Shown here: one piece after another, positions 1 through 7,864 of the stretch
Layout: each line of letters begins with the position of its first letter
Position numbering within the stretch: the stretch's first letter is position 1
Source of the DNA: Streptomyces sp. BK208
Lineage (GTDB): Bacteria; Actinomycetota; Actinomycetes; Streptomycetales; Streptomycetaceae
DNA length: 64,000 nucleotides
Reading direction: 5' to 3'
NCBI RefSeq assembly: GCF_004364245.1
Contig: NZ_SOAV01000005.1
Coordinates: forward strand, 62,001 to 126,000
Program-made: the position numbers and the translations under genes
Notes under the pieces: model-generated
The model's database searches: none
Told to the model about the DNA's origin: nothing
What the model saw: only the letters and a program-made list of their open reading frames with translations

Positions 1-94
1 CTCCTGAGTGCTTCAGGAAACCATCCTACATTGGATTCAATCTAAAGTTGACGCCGTTCGTGGCAAAGTCCGGGAACAGGGTCCGGACGGCGGC

Positions 95-1306
95 TCAGTG
101 CTGGCCGTACCCGTCCAGGAAGGTGCCGATCCGGCCCACCGCCTCGCGCAGGTCCGCGGCCGTCGGCAGGGTCACCACCCGGAAGTGGTCGGGCTCGGGC
201 CAGTTGAAGCCGGTGCCCTGGACGACCATGATCTTCTCCTGGCGCAGCAGGTCCAGGACCATCCGGCGGTCGTCCTTGATCTTGAAGACCTTGGGGTCCA
301 GCCGCGGGAACAGGTACAGCGCCCCCTTCGGCTTCACGCAGGTCACGCCCGGGATGCTGGTCAGCGCCTCGTGTGCGGCGTCCCGCTGCTCGCGCAGCCG
401 CCCGCCGGGCAGCACCAGCTCGTTGATGGTCTGCCGCCCGCTGAGCGCCGCGACCACGCCGTGCTGGCCCGGCATGTTGGCGCACAGGCGCATGTTCGCC
501 AGGACCGTCAGGCCCTCGATGTAGGACTCGGCGTGCGCGCGCGGCCCGGAGATCGACATCCAGCCGACCCGGTAACCGGCCACCCGGTACGCCTTCGACA
601 TGCCGTTGAAGGTGAGCGTGAGCAGGTCGGGGGCGATCGCGGCGGTCGGGGTGTGCGTGGCGTCGTCGTACAGGATCTTGTCGTAGATCTCGTCGGAGCA
701 GACCAGCAGGTTGTGCCGGCGCGCGATGTCCGTCAGCCCGCGCAGCATCGCGTCGTCGTAGACCGCGCCCGTCGGGTTGTTCGGATTGATGATCACCAGC
801 GCCTTGGTGCGGTCGGTGATCTTCCGCTCCACGTCCGCCAGGTCCGGCATCCAGTCGGACTGCTCGTCGCAGCGGTAGTGCACCGCGGTGCCGCCGGAGA
901 GCGAGACGGCGGCCGTCCACAGCGGGTAGTCGGGCGCCGGGACGAGGACCTCGTCGCCGTCGTCCAGCAGGCCCTGCATCGCCATCACGATCAGCTCGGA
1001 GACGCCGTTGCCGATGAAGACGTGCTCGACGTCCGTCTCGATGCCGAGGGTCTGGTTGTGCATGACCACGGCCCGGCGCGCCGCCAGCAGACCCTTCGCG
1101 TCGCCGTAGCCGTGGGCCGTGGAGACGTTGCGGAGGATGTCCTCCAGGATCTCCGGCGGGCACTCGAAGCCGAAGGCGGCCGGGTTGCCGGTGTTCAGCT
1201 TCAGGATGCGGTGGCCGGCCGCTTCCAGCCGCATCGCCTCCTCGAGCACCGGGCCCCGGATCTCGTAACAGACGTTGGCGAGCTTGGTCGACTGGATCAC
1301 CTGCAT
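95..1306 (-). CDS. Pyridoxal-phosphate aminotransferase, AlaA/AspC-like (class I)
   Basis: A 403-residue fold-type I aminotransferase, probably moving an amino group between alanine or another small amino acid and 2-oxoglutarate in the cytoplasm. Visible landmarks are the substrate/cofactor motif NPNNPTG at residues 174-180, the aromatic-rich PDYPLW stretch near 126, SDEIYDK near 204 and the Schiff-base lysine in GMSKAYR (K238). Length and motifs match the AlaA-like group often annotated simply as aminotransferase. The ATG start has no longer alternative that keeps the family N-terminus. It is monocistronic here, diverging from the protease gene across about 235 bp. Family assignment is firm; the exact substrate is inference. 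Confidence 0.9.
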   Translation of the reverse strand: MQVIQSTKLANVCYEIRGPVLEEAMRLEAAGHRILKLNTGNPAAFGFECPPEILEDILRNVSTAHGYGDAKGLLAARRAVVMHNQTLGIETDVEHVFIGNGVSELIVMAMQGLLDDGDEVLVPAPDYPLWTAAVSLSGGTAVHYRCDEQSDWMPDLADVERKITDRTKALVIINPNNPTGAVYDDAMLRGLTDIARRHNLLVCSDEIYDKILYDDATHTPTAAIAPDLLTLTFNGMSKAYRVAGYRVGWMSISGPRAHAESYIEGLTVLANMRLCANMPGQHGVVAALSGRQTINELVLPGGRLREQRDAAHEALTSIPGVTCVKPKGALYLFPRLDPKVFKIKDDRRMVLDLLRQEKIMVVQGTGFNWPEPDHFRVVTLPTAADLREAVGRIGTFLDGYGQH

Positions 1307-1541
1307 GCCCGCGAGCTTACGACCCGGTTACGGCCCATGGGCCGTGTTTCCCGCCACGTGAGACGTGCGCGCCGGGGTGGCCGCCCACGTCCTCCGCCGT
1401 GTCCGGCGGGCCGGATCGCGCCAACGGGCGGCCGGATAGCGCCCCTTGTTCACGCCCCTCGCTGTCATGAGAATGCCCATGACAATCCGGGTGCCGTCCG
1501 GAAGACCTCCGGCCGGTGCCCTCCATAGAGGGGACCCCCAC

Positions 1542-2387
1542 ATGAAGAAGCCTCTCCTTGCCGCGCTCGCGACCCTGGCCCTCACCGGCGTGGGCACGGC
1601 ACCGGCGGTCGCGTCATCCGCGGCTCCCGCGCCGGCCGCGGCTCCGACCGCCCGAGCCGTGTCCTTCGCCGGCACCGTCTCGCTCAGCAACTGCTCCGGA
1701 TCCGTCGTCCGCCTGCCCGCGTCCGAGGACGACGACCCGGCGCTGGTCATGTCCAACGGCCACTGTCTGGAGACCGGCTTCCCGGCGGCCGGCGAGGTCG
1801 TCGTGGACCAGCCCTCCAGCCGCTCCTTCGGGCTGCTCAACGCCTCCGGCAGCCGCGTCGGCACCCTGCGCGCCGGCAAGATCGCCTACGCGACGATGAC
1901 CGACACGGACGTCTCGCTCTACCAGCTCACCAGCACGTACGCCCAGATCCGCAGCTCCTACGGGATCAGCCCGCTCACGCTCTCCGACACCCGTCCCACG
2001 GCCGGCACCGCGATCACCGTCGTCTCCGGCTACTGGAAGCGGACCTACGCCTGCAACGTCGACGGTTTCGCCTACCGGCTCAAGGAAGGGGAGTGGACCT
2101 GGAAGGACTCGGTCCGCTACACCTCCGCCTGCCAGACCATCGGGGGAACCTCGGGATCGCCCGTCGTCGACAACGCCACCGGCAAGGTCGTCGCCGTCAA
2201 CAACACGGGCAACGAGGACGGTGGGCGCTGCACCGACAACAACCCCTGCGAGGTCGCCGAGAACGGCACGGTCACGGTCCGCAAGGGCATCAACTACGCC
2301 CAGCAGACCTACCGCATCCCCGCCTGCTTCGGCCTCGACAACAAGCTCGACCTCTCCCGCAGCGGCTGCGTCCTGCCCAAGCCGTAG
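1542..2387 (+). CDS. Secreted trypsin-like serine protease
   Basis: A 281-residue exported protein with an N-terminal signal peptide: a lysine pair at 2-3, a hydrophobic core and an Ala-Pro rich segment ending near residue 38. A chymotrypsin-fold protease domain follows. The likely triad is His74 in SNGHC, Asp123 in DTDVSLYQ and Ser206 in GGTSGSPVV, each in the expected order. I chose the ATG at 1542 because a GAGGGG ribosome-binding site lies 8 nt upstream and the signal peptide begins there; the frame stays open upstream to 1446 without signal-like sequence. It probably degrades extracellular protein or processes secreted partners. The physiological target cannot be read from sequence. Confidence 0.9.
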   Translation: MKKPLLAALATLALTGVGTAPAVASSAAPAPAAAPTARAVSFAGTVSLSNCSGSVVRLPASEDDDPALVMSNGHCLETGFPAAGEVVVDQPSSRSFGLLNASGSRVGTLRAGKIAYATMTDTDVSLYQLTSTYAQIRSSYGISPLTLSDTRPTAGTAITVVSGYWKRTYACNVDGFAYRLKEGEWTWKDSVRYTSACQTIGGTSGSPVVDNATGKVVAVNNTGNEDGGRCTDNNPCEVAENGTVTVRKGINYAQQTYRIPACFGLDNKLDLSRSGCVLPKP

Positions 2388-2392
2388 GGAGC

Positions 2393-2440
2393 GCCGTCCG
2401 GATCCCGCCGCGGTCGCGGAGCCGGCCCGATCCGGACGGC
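2393..2440. terminator. Bidirectional hairpin terminator
   Basis: Perfect 12-bp inverted repeat (GCCGTCCGGATC at 2393-2404 and its complement at 2429-2440) with a 24-nt loop, lying between the convergent protease and D-aminoacylase genes. There is no T tract on either side, as is common for Streptomyces hairpins. Confidence 0.7.
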
Positions 2441-2450
2441 ACCCCGTGGT

Positions 2451-4061
2451 TCAGCGCGGCGTCCGCCGTACCGAGCGGCCCGCCAGGACGTCCGTGCGGC
2501 GCCCGTCCTCCATCACGAACCGCCCGTCCACCAGCACGTACGGGATGCCCGTCGGCAGCACGCGCGGGTTGTCGTAAGTGCTGCCCGCCGCGACCGTCGC
2601 CGGGTCGAAGAGGACCAGGTCGGCCCGGTGACCCTCGCGGACCAGCCCCCGGTCCGGCAGCCGCAGCCGGGCCGCCGGGCGGGAGGTGAGGTGCGCGACG
2701 CACTCCTCCAGCGAGAGCACGCCCAGCTCGCGCACGTAGTGCCCGAGGTAGTGCGGGAAGGTGCCGTAGGCGCGCGGGTGCGGCTTGGCGCCCTGGAGGA
2801 TGCCGTCCGAGCCGCCGGTGTGGACCCGGTGCCGCATGATCGCGCGGACGTTCTCCTCGTGCCCGACGTGCTGGAGGATGGTCGGCGCCAGCCGGTCCGC
2901 CAGCAGCAGGTTGCGGGCCACCGTCCAGGGCGTCTCGCCGCGCAGGGCGGCCGACTCCATGACGGTGCGGCCGACGTACTCCCCGAGTGCCGGGTCGCCG
3001 GTGCCGGAGATCTCGATCGTGTCCCACTCCATGGGCACGCCGTGGCAGCCGTCGGAGCCGATCTCCTCGACGTGGTGCCGGATGCGCTCGGCGGTGTCGT
3101 CGTCCGCCAGCCGCCTCATGATCTGCTCCGGCCCGCCCTCGCTCGCCCAGCTCGGCAGCATCGCCACGAGGGTGGTGCAGCCCGGGGTGTACGGGTAGGT
3201 GTCGAGCGTGATGTCGGCGCCGGCGGCCAGCGCCTTGTCGAGCAGCGTCAGCAGTTCGGGGGCCCTGCCCTTGTTGACGCCGAAGTTCATGGTGGCGTGC
3301 GCGAGGTGGAGCGGGCAGCCCGCCTCCCGGGTCAGCTCCACCATCTCCTCGTACGCCTGGAGCGCCCCGGCCCCGTACGAGCGGTGGTGCGGGCAGTAGT
3401 AGCCGCCGTACTCGGCCACCACCCGGCACAGCTCGGTCAGCTCGGCGTCCTTGGCGTACATGCCCGGCGTGTACGTCAGCCCCGACGACATGCCGACCGC
3501 GCCCTGCTCCAGGCCCTCGGCGACCAGGCGCCGCATGTGCGCCAGCTCCGCCCCGGTCGCCTCCCGGTCCTCCCAGCCGACCGCGAGGGCGCGCACCGTG
3601 CCCTGCGGTATCAGGTAGGCGGCGTTGATCGCGATGCCCTCGTCGAGCCGGTCCAGGTACTCGCCGACCGACCGCCAGTCGAAGTCGACGTCGTCACCGG
3701 GGCCGTTCCACCCGGCGATCGCGCGGCGCACCTCGCCGAGGGTGCGGTCGTCGACCGGCGCGTACGACAGCCCGTCCTGGCCGATGACCTCCAGGGTGAC
3801 GCCCTGCGCGGCCTTGGCGCTGTGGTCGGGGTCCCGCAGCAGCGCCAGGTCGCTGTGGGCGTGCATGTCGATGAAGCCGGGGGCCAGGACCAGGCCCTCG
3901 GCGTCCAGCCCCCGGCGCGCCGCGGGGCGCTGGCAGCCGGCGCCCGCCGCCTCCTTCACGATCGACACGATCCGGCCGCCGTCGACCACGACGTCCGCGC
4001 GGTACGAGTCGGCGCCGGAGCCGTCGACGACGTCCGCGTCCCTGATGACCAGCTCTTCCAT
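2451..4061 (-). CDS. N-acyl-D-amino-acid deacylase (amidohydrolase family)
   Basis: A 536-residue amidohydrolase predicted to hydrolyse N-acyl-D-amino acids to free D-amino acids plus a carboxylate. The composite barrel begins with a beta-sandwich strand (LVIRDADVVDG), then the metal motif HAHSD at 67-71, a CPHH pair near 224 and the conserved PHYLGHYVREL segment followed by LTSRPAARL and GHRADLVLFDP toward the C-terminus, all typical of D-aminoacylase/dihydroorotase-like enzymes. It reads in the same direction as, and 24 bp downstream of, the PLP deaminase gene, so the two are probably co-transcribed: released D-amino acid could be deaminated by the partner. The family call is strong; acyl and amino-acid preference is unknown. 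Confidence 0.88.
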   Translation of the reverse strand: MEELVIRDADVVDGSGADSYRADVVVDGGRIVSIVKEAAGAGCQRPAARRGLDAEGLVLAPGFIDMHAHSDLALLRDPDHSAKAAQGVTLEVIGQDGLSYAPVDDRTLGEVRRAIAGWNGPGDDVDFDWRSVGEYLDRLDEGIAINAAYLIPQGTVRALAVGWEDREATGAELAHMRRLVAEGLEQGAVGMSSGLTYTPGMYAKDAELTELCRVVAEYGGYYCPHHRSYGAGALQAYEEMVELTREAGCPLHLAHATMNFGVNKGRAPELLTLLDKALAAGADITLDTYPYTPGCTTLVAMLPSWASEGGPEQIMRRLADDDTAERIRHHVEEIGSDGCHGVPMEWDTIEISGTGDPALGEYVGRTVMESAALRGETPWTVARNLLLADRLAPTILQHVGHEENVRAIMRHRVHTGGSDGILQGAKPHPRAYGTFPHYLGHYVRELGVLSLEECVAHLTSRPAARLRLPDRGLVREGHRADLVLFDPATVAAGSTYDNPRVLPTGIPYVLVDGRFVMEDGRRTDVLAGRSVRRTPR

Positions 4062-4085
4062 GCCCGGCTCCCTTTCTCAGACGTC

Positions 4086-5381
4086 TCAGAAGAACGTGCG
4101 GATGTAGTCGACGACCGTCCCGTCCGCCTCGGCGACCGGGATGAGCTGCCACTTGTCGAAGGACGTGCAGGGGTGTGACAGGCCGGTCCCGAGCCAGTCG
4201 CCCACCTCCAGGTCCGCCTGTGCCGTCGTGCGCAGCCAGGCGTGCTGGTCGGACAGGCCGGTCACCTCGATGCCGGTGGCCGGGCGCTCGACCCCGTCGC
4301 GGCGCACGACCTGGGCGAAGGGCAAGTGGAGGTCGTAGGCCGCGTCCCGCTTGCCCGCGTTGGTGAACGCCTGCGCGGGGGAGGGGCGGGAGACGACCTG
4401 GCTCCACAGGCGGAAGGCGGGCTCCAGCGCGCCCTCCTCGGGCACCCGGTTGAAGGGGGTCAGCTCGCGGTAGTGGCCGTCGTCGTGGGAGACGTAGGCG
4501 CCGGAGCGCAGCAGCTTGAGCACGGGCACGGAGAGGTCGGGGACCTCGGCGAACACGTCGGCGACCGCGTCGAACCAGGCGCTGCCGCCCGCGCTCACCA
4601 CGATCTCCTCCAGCCCCTCGAACCGCCCGGCCTTGTCGAAGTCGACGGCGAGCGCCACCAGCCGCCGCAGCCAGGCGTGCACCTTCTCCGGATCGGCGTC
4701 CGGCACCTCGCCCTCGTACCCGGCGACACCGGCCAGCCGCAGCGTCCGCGCCCCCGCCACCGCGTCGGCGACCGCCGCGCACTCCGCCTCGGTGCGCACC
4801 CCGGTCCGGGCGCCCTCGCCCGCGGCCAGCTCCACCACGACGTCCACCGGGCGGGAGGCGCCCGCCTCCGTCAGCGCCGCGTCCATCAGGGCCACCCCGC
4901 GCACGGAGTCGGCGTAGCAGACGAAGCGGAAGTCCGGGTCGGCGTCCAGCTCCGAGGAGACCCAGCGCAGGGCGGCGGCGTCGACCAGCTCGTTGGCCAG
5001 GAAGATCCGCTGGACGCCGAAGGCCCGCGCCACCCGCACCTGGTGCGGCACGGCCAGGGTGATGCCCCAGGCGCCGTGCTCGATCTGGCGCTGGAAGAGC
5101 TGCGGGGCCATGGAGGTCTTGCCGTGCGGCGCGAAGGTGAGGCCGTGCCGCGCGGAGTACGTCTCCATGAGCTTCAGGTTGTGCTCCAGGCGCTCCGCGG
5201 ACAGGGCCAGCACGGGCGTGGTGAAGCCGTCGGTGAAGAGGTTGCGGCGCTGTCCGGCCAGCTCGGCGACGGTCAGCCCGTACGCGTCCGGCGGGAGGCC
5301 CTTGAAGCGGTGGTCGACGTGCTCCTCGGCCAGGCGGGCGAGTGCCTCGGTGCCGTGGGCGGGGCCGGTGTCGAGGGCCAT
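4086..5381 (-). CDS. PLP-dependent amino-acid deaminase (DSD1/D-threonine aldolase-like fold type III)
   Basis: A 431-residue alanine-racemase-fold enzyme related to eukaryotic-type D-serine dehydratase and D-threonine aldolase. The cofactor lysine is K88 in the motif APHGKTS; the C-terminal beta domain ends with a metal-binding His-Cys pair in SHPCTS (about 403-405), as in DSD1-like enzymes that need zinc or another divalent ion. Likely reaction: elimination or deamination of a D-hydroxy amino acid to 2-keto acid plus ammonia. The ATG at 5381 is preceded by AGGGAGG 6 nt away; the frame is open much further upstream, across the divergent kinase gene, but that extension is antisense shadow. 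Transcribed away from the kinase from a shared palindromic control region. Confidence 0.85.
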   Translation of the reverse strand: MALDTGPAHGTEALARLAEEHVDHRFKGLPPDAYGLTVAELAGQRRNLFTDGFTTPVLALSAERLEHNLKLMETYSARHGLTFAPHGKTSMAPQLFQRQIEHGAWGITLAVPHQVRVARAFGVQRIFLANELVDAAALRWVSSELDADPDFRFVCYADSVRGVALMDAALTEAGASRPVDVVVELAAGEGARTGVRTEAECAAVADAVAGARTLRLAGVAGYEGEVPDADPEKVHAWLRRLVALAVDFDKAGRFEGLEEIVVSAGGSAWFDAVADVFAEVPDLSVPVLKLLRSGAYVSHDDGHYRELTPFNRVPEEGALEPAFRLWSQVVSRPSPAQAFTNAGKRDAAYDLHLPFAQVVRRDGVERPATGIEVTGLSDQHAWLRTTAQADLEVGDWLGTGLSHPCTSFDKWQLIPVAEADGTVVDYIRTFF

Positions 5382-5412
5382 GGAGCCTCCCTGCTCTGCT
5401 GCGTTGCGGTTG

Positions 5413-5431
5413 CGTTGCAACACTTGCAACG
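5413..5431. promoter_or_regulatory. Perfect 8-bp inverted repeat, probable IclR operator
   Basis: CGTTGCAA-CAC-TTGCAACG: two perfect 8-bp arms around a 3-nt spacer, in the 138-bp divergent region between the deaminase and the sugar-kinase/iclR operon. Additional GTTGC half-sites flank it at about 5402 and 5434. Position and symmetry fit the operator of the IclR regulator encoded at 6566-7330, which would then control both arms and itself. Binding is inference. Confidence 0.6.
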
Positions 5432-5519
5432 ACCGTTGCGTATATCGCTTACTGCTGTCTAACATCTCGACGAACGCGGGGTCAACGGAGCCGCCGCCCG
5501 CGAGAAGCGACCAGGAGCC

Positions 5520-6569
5520 ATGACCATCGTGACCCTCGACGGACCCCGCAGCACCACTCCCGACGTCGTGGACGTCGTCACGCTCGGCGAGTCCATGGTC
5601 ACCTTCCTCCCCTCCGTGCCCGGCCGCCTCGCCGACGTCCCCTCCTTCGACCGTGCCATCGGCGGCGCCGAGTCCAACGTGGCCTGCGTGCTCGCCGCCG
5701 CCGGACACACCGCCCGCTGGATCAGCCGGGTCGGCGCGGACGGCTTCGGCGACCACCTCGTCGAGGCCATCGGCGCCTACGGCGTCGACGTGTCCGCCGT
5801 GCGCCGCGACCCCGACCGCCCCACCGGCGTCTACTTCCGCACCGCCGGGGACCGCGCCACCGACGCCCACGAGGTCGCCTACTACCGCGCGGGCTCCGCC
5901 GCCTCCGCGATGTCCGTGCGCACCATGGACCTCGACGCGATCCGCTCCGGCCGCGTGCTCCACCTCTCCGGCATCACGCCCGCGCTCTCCGCCGACTGCC
6001 TGAACCTCATGCGCGAGCTGACCGCCCGCCGCCCCGGCCGCCCCCTCGTCTCCTTCGACGTCAACCACCGGCCCGGCCTGTGGCGCGGCGACGCGGACGG
6101 CGCGCGGGTGCTGCTGGAGCTGGCCCGGGGCGCCGACATCGTCTTCGTCGGCGAGGACGAGGCCTGGGGGCTCGGCGGACCCGAGGCCGTGCGCGCCGCG
6201 CTGCCCGAGCCCGACCTGCTCGTCGTCAAGCAGGGCGCCACCGGCGCCACCGCCTTCCACGGCCCCCACGTCACCTCGGTCCCCGCCCTCACCGTCGACG
6301 TCGTCGCCGCCGTCGGCGCGGGCGACGCCTTCGCCGCCGGGTTCCTCTCCGCCACCCTGCGCGGACTGCCCGTACGCGAACGCCTGCGCCACGGCCACCT
6401 GATGGCCGCCGCCGCCCTCACCGTCCCCGGCGACCTCGCCACGCCCCCGGCACGCGAACGCGCCGACCGCCTGGCCGCCCTCGACGACGACGCGTGGGGG
6501 ACACTGCGACTCGGCCCCGGCTGGACACAGGCCGCAGAAGGGGCCGAGGAGGAGGTACGCACCCCATGA
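5520..6569 (+). CDS. PfkB-family sugar kinase, 2-keto-3-deoxygluconate kinase-like
   Basis: A 349-residue ribokinase/PfkB enzyme expected to phosphorylate a sugar or sugar acid with ATP. It opens with VVTLGESMVTFLP, has the substrate-region glycine pair in IGGAESNVACVLA, and the PfkB signature AAVGAGDAFAAGF near residue 268 with the catalytic aspartate. The N-terminal pattern resembles KdgK (2-dehydro-3-deoxygluconokinase) more than ribokinase or fructokinase, but that is a family-level guess. The ATG at 5520 has an AGGAG site 4-5 nt upstream. Its stop overlaps the ATG of the iclR gene by ATGA, so translation is probably coupled. First gene of a kinase-iclR-ridA operon. Confidence 0.85.
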   Translation: MTIVTLDGPRSTTPDVVDVVTLGESMVTFLPSVPGRLADVPSFDRAIGGAESNVACVLAAAGHTARWISRVGADGFGDHLVEAIGAYGVDVSAVRRDPDRPTGVYFRTAGDRATDAHEVAYYRAGSAASAMSVRTMDLDAIRSGRVLHLSGITPALSADCLNLMRELTARRPGRPLVSFDVNHRPGLWRGDADGARVLLELARGADIVFVGEDEAWGLGGPEAVRAALPEPDLLVVKQGATGATAFHGPHVTSVPALTVDVVAAVGAGDAFAAGFLSATLRGLPVRERLRHGHLMAAAALTVPGDLATPPARERADRLAALDDDAWGTLRLGPGWTQAAEGAEEEVRTP

Positions 6570-7330
6570 GCCAGACCGTCGACCGCGCGCTGAGCATCCT
6601 GCCGCTGCTCGCCGAAGGCCCCGCCGACCTGGGCCGGGTCGCCGACCGCCTCGGCGTCCACAAGTCCACCGCCCTGCGCCTGCTGCGCACCCTCCACGAA
6701 CACGGCTTCGTCTACCGCCAGCAGGACCAGCGCTACCGCCTCGGCGCCCGCCTCATAGCCCTCGCCCAGGAGGCGATGGAGAACCTGGACGTCCGCGAGA
6801 TCGCCCACCCCCACCTCGTCCGCCTCAACGAGCAGTGCGGGCACACCGTCCACCTCGCCGTCCACGAGGACAACGAGGTCCTCTACATCGACAAGGTGGA
6901 GAGCCGCTACCCGGTCCGCATGTACTCCCGGATCGGCAAGCCCGTCGCCATCACGGTGGCGGCCGTGGCGAAACTCCTGCTCGCCGACCTCCCCGAGAAC
7001 GACCGTCGAGCCGCCGTCGAGAAGCTCGACTACCCCATGTACACGGCCCGTTCCACACCCCACGCCGACGGCTTCCTCAAGGAGCTGGCCAAGGTGCGCG
7101 AACAGGGCTGGGCCACCGACCTCGGTGGCCACGAGGAGTCCATCAACTGCGTCGCCGCGCCCATCCGGGGCGCCGACGGCCGGGTGGTCGCCGCGATGTC
7201 GGTCTCCGCGCCGAACGTCGTGGTCACCGCCGACGAACTCCTCACCCTGCTCCCGCTGGTGCGCCGTACGGCGGACGCGATCAGCGGCGAGTACTCCGGC
7301 AGGACCCCAGTCAAGGAAGTCACCGCATGA
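6566..7330 (+). CDS. IclR-family transcriptional regulator
   Basis: A 254-residue regulator with an N-terminal winged helix-turn-helix (about 1-60; VADRLGVHKSTALRLLRTL is the recognition region) and a C-terminal IclR effector domain (about 75-250, including NEVLYIDKVES and the SVSAPNVVVT core). IclR proteins usually bind small acids and act at palindromes. The start ATG at 6566 overlaps the kinase stop (ATGA), and its own TGA overlaps the ridA ATG. The perfect palindrome at 5413-5431 upstream of the operon is its most likely site, suggesting autoregulation and control of the divergent deaminase/deacylase pair. The ligand is unknown; a keto acid or D-amino acid would fit the neighbours. Confidence 0.88.
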   Translation: MSQTVDRALSILPLLAEGPADLGRVADRLGVHKSTALRLLRTLHEHGFVYRQQDQRYRLGARLIALAQEAMENLDVREIAHPHLVRLNEQCGHTVHLAVHEDNEVLYIDKVESRYPVRMYSRIGKPVAITVAAVAKLLLADLPENDRRAAVEKLDYPMYTARSTPHADGFLKELAKVREQGWATDLGGHEESINCVAAPIRGADGRVVAAMSVSAPNVVVTADELLTLLPLVRRTADAISGEYSGRTPVKEVTA

Positions 7331-7737
7331 CCGAGAAGACCGCTCTCACCCCCGCGACCCACACCGTCCCCCCGGCGAAGTTCAGCCACGGCGTCAGGAA
7401 GGGCAACATCCTCCAGGTCGCCGGCCAGGTCGGCTTCCTCCCCCACGAGGAGGGCAAGGCCCCCACCCCGGCCGGCCCCACCCTGCGCGAGCAGACCCTC
7501 CAGACCCTCGCCAACGTCAAGGCGATCCTGGAGGAGGGCGGCGCCTCCTGGGACGACGTGATGATGCTCCGCGTCTACCTCACCGACGTGGACCACTTCG
7601 CCGAGATGAACGAGATCTACAACGCGTATTTCGAGGAGCAGGGCCTCACCCAGCCGCCCGCCGCCCGCACGACCGTCTACGTCGGTCTGCCCGCCGGCCT
7701 CCTCATCGAGATCGACGCGCTGGCCGTCCTGGGCTGA
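7327..7737 (+). CDS. ridA: RidA-family enamine/imine deaminase
   Basis: A 136-residue YjgF/YER057c/UK114 protein. RidA proteins hydrolyse reactive enamines and imines released by PLP dehydratases, yielding keto acid and ammonia and protecting PLP enzymes. Seen here: QVAGQVGF near the N-terminus, the ANVKAILEEGG helix, and the key arginine in PAARTTVYVGLPAG with the final glutamate in LIEIDALAVL. The ATG at 7327 overlaps the iclR stop by ATGA. Its place in an operon facing a PLP amino-acid deaminase is a meaningful match: it would handle the deaminase intermediate. A strong hairpin follows 42 bp after the stop codon. Confidence 0.9.
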   Translation: MTEKTALTPATHTVPPAKFSHGVRKGNILQVAGQVGFLPHEEGKAPTPAGPTLREQTLQTLANVKAILEEGGASWDDVMMLRVYLTDVDHFAEMNEIYNAYFEEQGLTQPPAARTTVYVGLPAGLLIEIDALAVLG

Positions 7738-7779
7738 CCCACCCGGGACCCCTCCTCCGTTCCGCCTGTCTGTCGCAGG

Positions 7780-7813
7780 GCACGGCGCCCCTCACCCCCC
7801 GGGGGCGCCGTGC
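7780..7813 (+). terminator. Hairpin between ridA and gntP-like gene
   Basis: A perfect 12-bp stem (GCACGGCGCCCC and its complement) with a 10-nt loop. It sits after ridA and about 50 bp before the permease start, so it may end most kinase-iclR-ridA transcripts or act as a partial terminator/attenuator. Confidence 0.65.
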
Positions 7814-7864
7814 CGCGCCCCGCCCTGCCCGAAAGCAGTATGTGTTTACGCAGAGGACCCCCGT

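Noticed and set aside
5382..6398. A 770-codon minus-strand frame extending the PLP deaminase through the sugar kinase gene
   Set aside because: It is antisense to the well-supported kinase; the family N-terminus and the ribosome-binding site place the start at 5381.
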